Shown: positions 1-7,795 of the stretch, in pieces
Numbering within the stretch: the first letter of the stretch is position 1
Layout of the letters: the number at the start of each line of letters is the position of its first letter
Origin: Myxococcota bacterium
Lineage (GTDB): Bacteria > Myxococcota_A > Polyangia > Polyangiales > Polyangiaceae
Direction: 5' to 3'
Assembly: GCA_963169915.1 (NCBI GenBank)
Contig: CAUJEM010000017.1
Span: 1 to 41,589 of the forward strand
DNA length: 41,589 nt
The notes under the pieces: model-generated
The model's input: the letters and a program-made list of their open reading frames with translations, nothing else
The model's database searches: none
Told to the model about the DNA's origin: nothing
Program-made: the position numbers and the translations under genes

Positions 1-75
1 CGGAGACTGCCCAGACGCCTCCAGCTCCGCGATCAGGCCAGCCCAGTCCTCATGCGTCCGCCGCTTCGCGCCCAT
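1..75 (-). pseudogene. 5' end of an IS66-type TnpA (transposase accessory) gene, runs off the left edge
   Basis: Read on the minus strand from the ATG at 75, 25 codons are open to the window edge and give MGAKRRTHEDWAGLIAELEA followed by SGQSP. This resembles the N-terminus of the small helix-turn-helix protein TnpA of IS66-family elements, where a basic start leads into a W..L..E.EASGQS helix. The rest of the element lies outside the window, so intactness cannot be judged. A second, truncated copy of the same start is at 388-432 inside a 110-bp direct repeat. Family placement rests on motif recognition only. Confidence 0.5.
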
Positions 76-140
76 GCGCCTGACCCTCGGCGATCTGTCG
101 GACGCCCGGAAGACCCCTCGGGGCTTCCATTATCGGACGG
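31..140. repeat. 110-bp direct repeat, copy 1
   Basis: Bases 31-140 recur at 388-497 with no difference that I can see; the two copies are 357 bp apart. On the minus strand each copy holds a short leader containing TCCGATAATGG and then the first codons of the IS66-type TnpA gene. The leader motif CATTATCGGACGG (plus strand) occurs once more just beside this copy, at about 146-158, giving a short tandem. The segment looks like one end of a transposable element present twice. Confidence 0.85.
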
Positions 141-159
141 GTACCCATTATCGGACGGA

Positions 160-344
160 TACTCCTTCACGATGCGAAGCTTCTCGGCGGCGGTAAAGAC
201 TCGGCGGGTCCTCTTCGGCACGGTCTCGACCGTAACGCCTCTCGGTCGAGCCTGTCTGCGCTCGCTCTGCGGCTCGGGGTCACGGTCAGGAATACGGGCT
301 GGTTTCGGCACGATCGGGGATCCATTCTCCGCCCATCGGTACAT
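160..344 (-). pseudogene. Transposase N-terminal fragment (IS3/IS66-like HTH), broken
   Basis: Minus-strand reading from about 344 gives a basic protein with VPKRTRRVFTAAEKLRIVKE. The F(T/S)AAEKLRIVKE stretch is the typical start of the helix-turn-helix domain of small IS transposase subunits. Immediately after ...IVKE the sequence passes into the element-end repeat (PSDNG repeated) instead of the expected ADAC-type continuation, so the gene is cut at about 160. The true start is unclear; the residues before VPKR are not recognisable. This is consistent with one element having inserted into another. Non-functional. Confidence 0.5.
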
Positions 345-387
345 AGGTTTCGAGCCGGAGCTGTCTCACCCGACGTTGGCACGTAGG

Positions 388-497
388 GATCAGGCCAGCC
401 CAGTCCTCATGCGTCCGCCGCTTCGCGCCCATGCGCCTGACCCTCGGCGATCTGTCGGACGCCCGGAAGACCCCTCGGGGCTTCCATTATCGGACGG
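388..497. repeat. 110-bp direct repeat, copy 2 with truncated TnpA start
   Basis: This is the second copy of the repeat at 31-140. The minus-strand ATG at 432 starts the same MGAKRRTHEDWAGLI peptide as copy 1, but identity stops exactly after the ATC codon at 388, where the sequence switches to unrelated DNA leading into the transposase fragment at 160-344. The TnpA start here is therefore a truncated remnant. Confidence 0.85.
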
Positions 498-818
498 ATG
501 CTTCTCCGTCGTGCGCGAGGAGAACGCGGGAGGCGGCGTCGAGGGGCTCTGGGACGGAGCCGAGGGCGTTCTCGGCGGGCTCTTCTCCAGGAGAATCGGG
601 ATCGCGATGCGCGAGGCGTTTTACTCAGCGACCGGGTGTTGAACGCACGGGTAGCGAAGTAGTCTACTATTTGTGCCGCGTCCTGCGGAACGGATACTAT
701 TACGGAACGTAGGCTTGCAGAACTTCCACACCACCGGCTCGGGGGGCGTGAGAATGGACGAGGCGTCCCGAAGCAGCGCTGGCCTCACGCGCACGGCGGC
801 CGCTCGGGGGTGCGTCGC
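498..818. other. Non-coding stretch between IS remnants and the MYXO-CTERM gene
   Basis: I see no convincing gene here. Bases 655-715 are locally AT-richer than the surroundings and hold short imperfect repeats (GGAACGGATACTATTACGGAACG), which may be more element debris or an old promoter. Open frames across the stretch are short and Arg-rich, as expected by chance at this GC content. Confidence 0.4.
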
Positions 819-3407
819 TCAGCGCCTAGCCCTACGCCGCCCGGAGAACAGAGTTCCGAGCGCGGCCGCCGCCAAGGCGAGCACGCCGCTACCGGCGCCG
901 GGCTCTACGCCCACCGCGCTGCACGAGCAGCCGTCGGTGCTCCCGGAGTCCGGCGAGCCACCGCTGGCGGACGCGCCTCCGTTGCCGGCGTTGCCGCCAC
1001 TGCCCGCGTTGGCGCCGCTGCCCGCGCCGCCGCCACTGCCCGCGCCGCCGCCACTGCCGGCGCCGCCACCGCCCTGGCCGGCGCCGCCGTCGCTCGGGAG
1101 GCCACCAGCCGTCACCGTCACGACGAAGCTCCGCTCGCTGGAGGCGAGCGTGGAGGTGCCGACCTCCCGCGCCACGAGGTGCACCGTCCGCGCTCCAGGG
1201 GTGGAGTAGGTGTGGCGCGCCACGGCGTCGCTGGAGGTGGTGCCGTCCCCGAACTCCCACGTGAGCTCGACGTCGTCCCCATCCGGGTCGTGCACGGAGG
1301 AGCCATCGGCGATCACCTCTTGACCTACCTCGACGGTGAGCGGGCTCACCACCGCGCCGTCAACGTAGGGCGGCCGGTTGTCCGCGGCGTCCAGCACCAT
1401 GAGCGCGGTCTCCGCGGTAGCCTCCGCTCCCTGGTCGTCCACCACGCGGAGGCTCACCGTGTGCCTCCCCACCGTGGCCACGGTGAACACCGCGGGGGAC
1501 GTGGTGACCTCTGCGCCGCCGTCGAGGCGAAAGCCACAGCTTGCCACGCTGCCGTCCGGATCCGAGCTGCCGGTGCAGTCACACGTCACGGTGAGCGGCG
1601 CGGGCCCGGTCAGGGGTGAGCAGGTCAGCGCGGCTACGGGCGCCTGGTTCTGCGCCTGAGCTGCGCTCCCCGTGGCGATGAACACTGCGAACTCTGCGCC
1701 GCCGACCGGCAGCGAGATGGGCGCGCCGGTGAGGCTGCCGCTCGCGACGGGCGCCCCGAAGGGCTCTCGCACCGGGCGCACGGCGTAAGCCCCCGCGGAG
1801 AAGGTGGGCGCCAGCGCCACGGGCACGCTCGCCGCGCGCCCGGGGTTGTACACCACGACGAAGGCTCGCTCGGGCTCGTAGGCGTTGGGCAGCACCACCA
1901 CCTTGGGCGTGGTGGGCGCTGACACGAGCTCCCCGTGCTCGTCGAAGCGGCTCCCCGCGGCCGCCGTCGCGCTCCTCCATGCCGAGAGCGAGGTGGCCGT
2001 CGTCTCCACCCCCTTGGCGTGCAGCTCTGCGCGGAAGGGCGAGGCGTAGTGGTTGTCATCGAAGAGATCGGTAGGGTTCAGCGCAGGCCCGCCTTCGTCG
2101 CGCCCATCCGTGGTGTAGGCGGACGTGCGCAGCGTGACGACGGTGCCCGAGGCGAAGAAGGTGTTGTCGCGCAGCGTGGTCGGCGCCGTCTGCAGGTAGC
2201 GCGTCTCCCCCGCGCCCCACAGCCAGTCGTACCTCAGCGCGGATCTGACGCCGTAGTTGCCCGTGGCCTCGACCTGCGTGGGCCGGGCGTAGCCGAGCTG
2301 CAGGTCGCTGTCGTAGAAATAGTTGTTGCGGAGGACGTTGCGGTCTGTAGGGGTTCCGTAACCACCCAGCAAGAAGCGGTCGTGGGCGAACACGTTCTCT
2401 TGCAGGTAGTAGCCGCTGACGGTGCCGGAGGTGGCGTAGGCGTGGAAGGAGTAGCAGTCTTGGCTCTGGCTACTACACCCCATGGTGGAGGACTCCAGGC
2501 TCACGTTGTGGACGAAGACCTTGTACCCATCGATGGAGTAGTCGTTCTGCGTGTAGACGTTGTGCATGTCCGCGCCCGTGCTCTTGTCTTCGAAGATCAC
2601 GTTGCCGTAGGCCACCATGTCCGGCCCGGATCTCCAGGAGGTGAGCCCCCAGCCGACCCGCACCGTGTTGTTGATGGCGCGCGTGTGGCCAGCCCGCATG
2701 GACAAGCCGTACAGCTCGAGGCCCCACACCCAGTTGTGCTCGGCCGACACGATCAGCTCGCCGGGTAAGACCGCGCGCTCGCCCGGGCGTGAGCGCAGCA
2801 CGATGGGGCGCTCGGCCGTACCCGGCCGCGTGAGCTCCGGGAGCGGTGCGGGGTAGGTGCCAGCCGCCAGCCAGAGGCAGTCCCCCGGTTGGGCGCTCGC
2901 GAGGGCCGCCGGCAGGCTGGCGGGGCTCGCGGCACTGGCGCCGCTGCCGGAGCCGCCGGGTGACACGTACACCTCGCGAGTGGGCGTGAAGGGACGGTGC
3001 CAGGTGGCGCGGTTGTCCACGGTGAGGGTCACTGAGGCCGTGGGCGCGCTGTTGCCGGCCGCGTCCATGGCGACGGCCCGCACGCTGTGCGAGCCGTTGC
3101 TCAACAGGGTGCTGTCGAAGCGGGCTCGGTAGGGGGGCGCGCTGACGGGGGCGCCGTAATTCGCGCCGTCCACTTGAAATTGCACCTGGGTGACGGCGAC
3201 GTTGTCATGAGCCGTCGCGCTGAGCAACACCGTGTCGCCGAGCGTCGTCCCGGTGGTGGGGTAGACGAGCGACACCTTCGGCGGCAAGCGGTCGCCCGCG
3301 GCGTTGGCGAGGGTGACGCTCACGGAGCTGGTCGCCGCGTTGCCGGCGAGATCATAGGCGGTGGCCACCAGCGTGTGTGCGCCGTCCGGCAGGGCGGTGG
3401 TGTCCCA
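819..3407 (-). CDS. 3' part of interrupted MYXO-CTERM secreted protein (Ig-like, beta-helix, PKD)
   Basis: This is the continuation, in the same frame, of the gene starting at 4628, after an in-frame TAG at 3410-3408. If translated alone it would have to start at a later GTG such as 3368 and would lack a signal peptide. In order it holds the second half of an Ig-like domain (WDTTALPDGAHTL...), a second Ig-like domain, a region typical of right-handed parallel beta-helix proteins (VYVSPGGSGSG, then many short N-x-F/V turns), two PKD-type domains near the C-terminus (SSDPDGSVASC; HDPDGDDVELTWEFGDGTT), a Gly/Ser/Ala repeat linker, and a MYXO-CTERM-like tail (CSCSAVG, hydrophobic helix, GRRRARR). 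That tail directs C-terminal processing and surface display in myxobacteria. It was probably a surface polysaccharide-binding or -cleaving protein; no catalytic residues can be assigned. Confidence 0.8.
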   Translation of the reverse strand, partial: WDTTALPDGAHTLVATAYDLAGNAATSSVSVTLANAAGDRLPPKVSLVYPTTGTTLGDTVLLSATAHDNVAVTQVQFQVDGANYGAPVSAPPYRARFDSTLLSNGSHSVRAVAMDAAGNSAPTASVTLTVDNRATWHRPFTPTREVYVSPGGSGSGASAASPASLPAALASAQPGDCLWLAAGTYPAPLPELTRPGTAERPIVLRSRPGERAVLPGELIVSAEHNWVWGLELYGLSMRAGHTRAINNTVRVGWGLTSWRSGPDMVAYGNVIFEDKSTGADMHNVYTQNDYSIDGYKVFVHNVSLESSTMGCSSQSQDCYSFHAYATSGTVSGYYLQENVFAHDRFLLGGYGTPTDRNVLRNNYFYDSDLQLGYARPTQVEATGNYGVRSALRYDWLWGAGETRYLQTAPTTLRDNTFFASGTVVTLRTSAYTTDGRDEGGPALNPTDLFDDNHYASPFRAELHAKGVETTATSLSAWRSATAAAGSRFDEHGELVSAPTTPKVVVLPNAYEPERAFVVVYNPGRAASVPVALAPTFSAGAYAVRPVREPFGAPVASGSLTGAPISLPVGGAEFAVFIATGSAAQAQNQAPVAALTCSPLTGPAPLTVTCDCTGSSDPDGSVASCGFRLDGGAEVTTSPAVFTVATVGRHTVSLRVVDDQGAEATAETALMVLDAADNRPPYVDGAVVSPLTVEVGQEVIADGSSVHDPDGDDVELTWEFGDGTTSSDAVARHTYSTPGARTVHLVAREVGTSTLASSERSFVVTVTAGGLPSDGGAGQGGGGAGSGGGAGSGGGAGSGANAGSGGNAGNGGASASGGSPDSGSTDGCSCSAVGVEPGAGSGVLALAAAALGTLFSGRRRARR
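1000..1080. repeat. Tandem 18-bp repeat encoding the Gly-rich linker
   Basis: Units close to CCGCCGCCACTGCCCGCG recur in tandem and encode, on the minus strand, GGGAGS repeats of the linker just before the MYXO-CTERM tail. Such runs are prone to slippage. Confidence 0.75.
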
Positions 3408-3410
3408 CTA
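3408..3410 (-). other. In-frame TAG splitting the MYXO-CTERM gene
   Basis: On the minus strand the reading is ...SSPFNV, TAG, WDTTALPDG... inside a single Ig-like domain, where such domains normally continue as SxxVxWDTT. The frame is the same before and after (the distance between 4628 and 3368 is a multiple of three), so only one codon is affected. One base change from a sense codon such as TCG, CAG or TAC explains it; so would a sequencing error. Confidence 0.85.
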
Positions 3411-4628
3411 GACGTTGAAGGGGCTGGACACGCTCTGGGTCCGCGCCGTGGCGAACACGGTGCCCGCGACGGAGAACTCCACGCGGGTGACGCGGAGGTT
3501 GTCCGAGGCCACCGCGCGCACGTCGACGCGCCCCGAGAGCGGAGCGCCGCCCTCCGGGGGCACGAGCGACACCGTGGGCGCGACGGCGTCCGCTCCCAGG
3601 TATTTCGAGACGTCGACGGCCACGAGGTTCGTCGAGCTGTCTTGGAAGCCGAGATAGGCCGTCGTCCCGAGCACGCGCAGCGCGGTCACGCGGCCGCGCG
3701 TGCCGGCAGCGTAGCCCTCCAGGCGCACCGTGGTGGCGGCGTCCGACACGTCGATGATCTCGAGGTTCGTGGGAGAGAGAGCCTCGAGCCCCGCGAAGAG
3801 GTACGACCCCGTGGCATGACCGGCGAAGCTGCGCGCGCCGAGCCCGACGTGCGCGGCCGCCCTCGCTGCCGGCAAGCCGCTGAGATCGAAGACGCCGACC
3901 TCACGGTCCTCCGCGCCGTGGTACTGACCGAGCACGGCGTTCTGCCCGATGACCTCCACGTAGTAGCCACGGATGGCGCGGCCGTCGCTGGTGCCCAAGA
4001 TCCGGCTCGGGTTGGACGGGGTGGAGATGTCCCACACCTGTAAGATGGAGGCGTCTTGCGTGATGGAGTTCGTCGCGCCCAGCAGGTGACTGCCCAGCAC
4101 GTTGAGCCCGTAGATGCGCGTGTTCGGCAGGCCTTGTCGGACGACGGACAGAGACGCCGGGTTGGCGATCGAGACCACGCGCAGGCCATTCGCGGGATCT
4201 TCCCCGCCGGGAGCCGCGACCCCTACGTACAGCGTGGTGCCCGACGTGGTGAGCGCCGAGACGTCCACCCCGAGCTCGACGGAGCCGAGGACGGTCGGCG
4301 CCGCGGGGGCGCCCAGGCCGACGGCGTAGAGCTCTGCGCCCCCTTGCGTGAGCGTCCCGGCGTAGGCGGTGCTCCCCTCCACCTGCAGCGCCGTCACCTC
4401 CGCGCCAAGGGCGACTTGCCCGAGGACGCTCGGGGAGGCTCCGCTCACGTCCACGACGTACAAGGAACCGGCGGCGCCGACGAGCAGGCGGTCCGCGTGC
4501 GTCGCGAGAGCGCGCACCGGTCCGCTCCCGACGTTCGTCGCGAAGCGCGTGGAGAGCGGCGCCGCGTGGCCCTGCTGGGCCGTGACCAGCAGGGTGAGGA
4601 GCAGTGACCCAAGGAGACATTTCCGCAT
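3408..4628 (-). CDS. 5' part of interrupted MYXO-CTERM protein: signal peptide and beta-propeller
   Basis: The ATG at 4628 is chosen because GGAGG lies 8 nt upstream and a classical signal peptide follows (MRKCLLGSLLLTLLV... cleaved near HAA). The open frame extends further upstream to 5105 but overlaps the opposite-strand HD gene, which argues against that longer start. The 406 residues contain repeated short blades of the LVIVD/beta-propeller kind (L.V.G..LYVVDVSG; LQVWDIS; LEIIDVSD; LVAVDVS), then the first half of an Ig-like domain (VSLVPPEGG...VDVRAVASDNLRVTRVEF). It ends at the in-frame TAG. The truncated product would be exported but would lack the beta-helix, PKD domains and MYXO-CTERM anchor, so it would be released rather than displayed. 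Confidence 0.8.
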   Translation of the reverse strand: MRKCLLGSLLLTLLVTAQQGHAAPLSTRFATNVGSGPVRALATHADRLLVGAAGSLYVVDVSGASPSVLGQVALGAEVTALQVEGSTAYAGTLTQGGAELYAVGLGAPAAPTVLGSVELGVDVSALTTSGTTLYVGVAAPGGEDPANGLRVVSIANPASLSVVRQGLPNTRIYGLNVLGSHLLGATNSITQDASILQVWDISTPSNPSRILGTSDGRAIRGYYVEVIGQNAVLGQYHGAEDREVGVFDLSGLPAARAAAHVGLGARSFAGHATGSYLFAGLEALSPTNLEIIDVSDAATTVRLEGYAAGTRGRVTALRVLGTTAYLGFQDSSTNLVAVDVSKYLGADAVAPTVSLVPPEGGAPLSGRVDVRAVASDNLRVTRVEFSVAGTVFATARTQSVSSPFNV

Positions 4629-4817
4629 CGTCCGAACCTCCGGTGGGCGCCTCCGAGCGCCACTGAGGCGCACGGTACTCCAAGCGGAGCGCTCGTGAAG
4701 CCGCGGATGCCTCCGCCGGGCCGAGGCGCTGGGGTCGGCTGCCCTCCACGGGCGGGACCCGAAGTGCCTTGCGGCGCGCGTCCGGGCTTGAGAGCATCCC
4801 GTGAGGCTCACTGGCTC

Positions 4818-5273
4818 ATGTCCACGCTCAATCGCGCCATCGAGATCGCGGCTGCCGCCCACGCTGGGCAGGTGGACAAGGCCGGAGAGAGCTACATCTT
4901 GCACCCGCTGCGGGTGATGCTGCGGCTCCGCGGCGAGCAGGAGCGCATCGTCGCGGTGCTGCACGACGTGGTGGAGGACTCCGCGTGGACCCTGGAGGCG
5001 CTTGCCCAGGAGGGCTTCGCCCCCGTCGTCGTGGAGGCGCTGGAGGCGCTCACCAAGCGCCCTGGGGAGGACCGGCTCGCTGCGGCGCGCCGAGCGGCCG
5101 CCCACCCCATCGCGCGCGTCGTCAAGCTGGCGGACAACGCAGACAACAGCGATCTCTCACGGATCGCTCACCCTACCGCAAAGGACCACGCGCGCCTCGC
5201 GCAGTACGCGGCCGTGCGGGAGGTGCTGGAGCAGGCCGCCGCTCCCGGCAGCGAGCCCCCTCCCGTGGGCTGA
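4818..5273 (+). CDS. Small single-domain HD hydrolase, MESH1/RelA-SpoT hydrolase-like
   Basis: The 151-residue protein is little more than one HD domain: HAGQVDKAG and YILHPLRVM near residues 15-34, HDVVEDS at 49-55 and VKLADNADN in the C-terminal half. These match the metal-binding His, His-Asp and downstream Asp of the ppGpp hydrolase domain of RelA/SpoT proteins and of stand-alone small alarmone hydrolases (MESH1). No synthetase, TGS or ACT domain is present. The likely role is Mn-dependent removal of the 3' pyrophosphate of (p)ppGpp or a related nucleotide in the cytoplasm. The ATG at 4818 is preferred because the HD consensus begins just after it; longer frames start among non-conserved residues. 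It is divergent from the MYXO-CTERM gene. The fold is firm; the substrate is inferred. Confidence 0.8.
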   Translation: MSTLNRAIEIAAAAHAGQVDKAGESYILHPLRVMLRLRGEQERIVAVLHDVVEDSAWTLEALAQEGFAPVVVEALEALTKRPGEDRLAAARRAAAHPIARVVKLADNADNSDLSRIAHPTAKDHARLAQYAAVREVLEQAAAPGSEPPPVG

Positions 5274-5300
5274 GCGGCGGGTCCACCTCGGCGGAGTTGT

Positions 5301-5329
5301 GCTGGTGGGCGCTCGGGCGTCCCACCAGC
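5301..5329 (+). terminator. Hairpin downstream of the HD hydrolase gene
   Basis: GCTGGTGGG at 5301-5309 pairs perfectly with CCCACCAGC at 5321-5329 around an 11-nt loop, 27 nt after the stop codon. There is no U-run, as is common in GC-rich genomes, so it may be a terminator or an mRNA 3'-end structure. Confidence 0.5.
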
Positions 5330-5506
5330 GCTCTTCCGCGCCGAGCCGCCGGAGCCGCGCGATGGCCTTCCGCCCCGCAGCGCGCAGGGAGGGGGTCGTA
5401 GGCACCCGGGGTGGGCGCCGCGAACACGCGGTGCTGCGTCGAGGAGGGCGGTGGGCCGCGCTCGCGCGGGTGAGCTGCCAAAACGAGAGCGGCGCCGAGG
5501 CCGTTC

Positions 5507-5515
5507 TGCTAGAAT
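5507..5515 (+). promoter_or_regulatory. Extended -10 promoter, 9 nt before the FGE-like lipoprotein start
   Basis: TGCTAGAAT matches the extended -10 pattern TGnTAnnnT and ends 9 nt before the ATG at 5525. There is no Shine-Dalgarno between them and no obvious -35. Transcription would start within a few bases of the ATG, suggesting a leaderless mRNA. Confidence 0.5.
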
Positions 5516-5524
5516 GGCGCCCCA

Positions 5525-7621
5525 ATGCTCAAGCGCGTCACGGTGGGCCTGGCGGTGATCGTTGCGGTGTCGGGGGTAGGGTGCAATGCCCTCTTGGGGA
5601 TAGAGCCGCTGAGCGACGCGGACGGCGACGCAGGAGCGGGAGGGAGCACGGGCGGGACGGGGACGGTGGGGCAGCCCTGTGGTCGGGAGGGCGCGCTGGC
5701 CTGCGCGGGGCACGCCCAGCGGGTGCAGCTAGCCTGTCAGGGGGGAAAATGGCAGACGGCCGGGAGCTGCCCGGCGGGTCAGGCCTGCGACACCCGGCGA
5801 GGGAACGAGGGGCTGTGTGAGACGGTCGTGGCGGGGTGTGCCGGGAAGCTGCCGGGGGAGCAGTACTGCGACGGTCGAGACGTGGTGACCTGCGGCCCGG
5901 ATCTGGTGAGCAGCGAGCGGGAGACCTGCGCGAACGCCTGCGTGAACGACGCCTGCTCGGGCGCCTGTGAAGACGGCACGCGGCGATGCAACGGCGTGAC
6001 GGTGCAGCGCTGCGACGCGCAGGGCCTCTGGCAAACCGAGACCACCTGCTCGGGGGCATGCCTCAACGGGACCTGCGTGGACTGCCTGCCGGACACGAAG
6101 CAGTGCAGCGGGCAGGTGCCACAGACCTGCGCCGCCAATGGGGCGTGGCAGAGCAGCGCGGCATGCCCGAACGCGTGCGTCGGTGGCGTCTGCACCGGTG
6201 AGTGCGCCGTGGGCACGGTGCAGTGCAGCGGCAGCTCCTTGCAGCGCTGTGACGCGGAGGGCAGGTGGACGACCCAGGCGGTGTGCTCGGGAGCTTGCCT
6301 CAGCGGCGCGTGCGTGGACTGCATGCCCTCCGTGCGGCGCTGTGAGGGTCAGGTGCCACAGACGTGCAGCCAGCAGGGCCAGTGGGAGAGCGGTGATGCG
6401 TGCCAGTACGTGTGCATGGGGGGGAGCTGTGTGGGGAGCTGCTCGCCGGACAGCAAGCAGTGCAGCGACAACACGCCGCAGACGTGCACGGCGCAGGGGG
6501 CGTGGCAGAGCGGCGCCGCGTGCCAGTACGTGTGCTCGGGAGGAACCTGTACGGGCAGCTGCGCGCCGGGCAGCCGGCGCTGCGAGGGCGCCACCCCGCA
6601 GAGGTGCAGCGCGCAGGGCGAGTGGCAGGACGCGCCTGCGTGTGGCGCTGGCGCGGAGTGCTCGGAGGGCCACTGCGCGCTGGCGGCCGCCGTTCCCCCG
6701 GCGAGCTGCGCGGTGAGCGGCGCGGGCCGGACGGACTGTGGCAGCGGGAGCGAGAGCTGCTGCACGAGCCTGGTGGTCCCTGGGGGCAGCTTCATGATGG
6801 GGCGCAGCACGGTGGCGGGCGGCTCGGACGAGTTCTCTAGCGGCAATGACAATGAGCTGCCGGAGCACTCCACCACCGTGGCGTCGTTCGCGCTGGACAA
6901 GTACGAGGTGACGGTGGGGCGGTTCCGTCAGTTCGTGGAGCAGTACACGGGCGTGGCGCCCGCGGTCGGCGCCGGCGCGCACCCGCTCGTCTCCGGGAGC
7001 GGCTGGCAGGCGGAGTGGGGCGCTCAGCTTCCCCCGAGCCTGGCGGTGCTGTCGAGCAGCCTCCAGTGCAGCGGCAGCTACCCGACGTGGACGCCCCAGG
7101 CGGGCGCCAACGAGCGCAAGCCCATCAACTGCGTCAACTGGTACGAGGCCTTCGCCTTCTGCGTCTGGGACGGCGGGCGCCTCCCCACGGAGGCAGAGTG
7201 GGAGAGCGCGGCGGCGGGGGGCGCGGACAACCGGCTCTACCCTTGGGGCAGCACGCCTCCGGGGCCCAACACCACCCTCGCGGTGTACGGCTGCTTCAGG
7301 GGCGGGGGAGGGATCTGCAGCGGTGTGTCGAACATCGCCCACGTCGGCTCCGCGCGCGCCGGTGACGGCCGCTGGGGGCAGACGGATCTGGCTGGGAACG
7401 TGTTCGAGTGGGTGCTCGACGCTTACGCCAGCGATTGGTACTCCGGCGCCGGCATCGCCTGCAGCAACTGCGCGAACGTCGACTGGGCGATCCAAGACCG
7501 CAGCCTCCGCGGGGGAGATTTCAGCTACTTGGCGTCGGCGCTGCGCGCCGCCAGCCGGAGTCAGAACCCTGCGAGCTACCGCACCGCCTTCTATGGGCTG
7601 CGCTGCGCGAGATCGCTCTGA
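5525..7621 (+). CDS. Secreted lipoprotein with Cys-rich repeats and an FGE-sulfatase-fold domain
   Basis: The 698-residue protein starts with a lipoprotein signal (lipobox SGVGC, Cys20) and a Gly/Asp linker. Residues about 50-385 contain some seven Cys-rich units of roughly 45 residues (C..G..PQ.C...G.WQS...C...C.GG.C). The C-terminal 290 residues have the formylglycine-generating-enzyme/SUMF fold: VPGGSFMMG, KYEVTVGRFRQFV, INCVNWYEAFAFC, RLPTEAEWE, YPWG, GNVFEWV, LRGGDFS, FYGLRC. The catalytic Cys pair of true FGE (RGGS..C....C.R.R) is absent here: the equivalent stretch reads LRGGDFSYLASALRAASRSQ. The domain is therefore probably a non-FGE member (binding or other role) rather than a sulfatase activator. 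Outer-surface or periplasmic location is inferred. The ATG follows an extended -10 by 9 nt. Confidence 0.85.
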   Translation: MLKRVTVGLAVIVAVSGVGCNALLGIEPLSDADGDAGAGGSTGGTGTVGQPCGREGALACAGHAQRVQLACQGGKWQTAGSCPAGQACDTRRGNEGLCETVVAGCAGKLPGEQYCDGRDVVTCGPDLVSSERETCANACVNDACSGACEDGTRRCNGVTVQRCDAQGLWQTETTCSGACLNGTCVDCLPDTKQCSGQVPQTCAANGAWQSSAACPNACVGGVCTGECAVGTVQCSGSSLQRCDAEGRWTTQAVCSGACLSGACVDCMPSVRRCEGQVPQTCSQQGQWESGDACQYVCMGGSCVGSCSPDSKQCSDNTPQTCTAQGAWQSGAACQYVCSGGTCTGSCAPGSRRCEGATPQRCSAQGEWQDAPACGAGAECSEGHCALAAAVPPASCAVSGAGRTDCGSGSESCCTSLVVPGGSFMMGRSTVAGGSDEFSSGNDNELPEHSTTVASFALDKYEVTVGRFRQFVEQYTGVAPAVGAGAHPLVSGSGWQAEWGAQLPPSLAVLSSSLQCSGSYPTWTPQAGANERKPINCVNWYEAFAFCVWDGGRLPTEAEWESAAAGGADNRLYPWGSTPPGPNTTLAVYGCFRGGGGICSGVSNIAHVGSARAGDGRWGQTDLAGNVFEWVLDAYASDWYSGAGIACSNCANVDWAIQDRSLRGGDFSYLASALRAASRSQNPASYRTAFYGLRCARSL

Positions 7622-7776
7622 CACGAGCGTCCCACCGCCGAAGGCTGCAGCCACGGAGGGGCGGGGCTCGGTGGCACGGCGGTGTGGGCGTTCACGCCGG
7701 GTGGGTGTGCTGCGTGGGGCTCGGGCGCTGCTGGCGCCAGGAGCCAGGCCTCGAGGCTGCTGCTCGGGACGGCTCG

Positions 7777-7785
7777 TGGTAGACT
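7777..7785 (+). promoter_or_regulatory. Extended -10 promoter, 10 nt before the pectinacetylesterase-like gene
   Basis: TGGTAGACT fits TGnTAnnnT and ends 10 nt before the ATG at 7796; no Shine-Dalgarno lies between. This is the same layout as at 5507-5515. Confidence 0.45.
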
Positions 7786-7795
7786 TCGCGTCACC

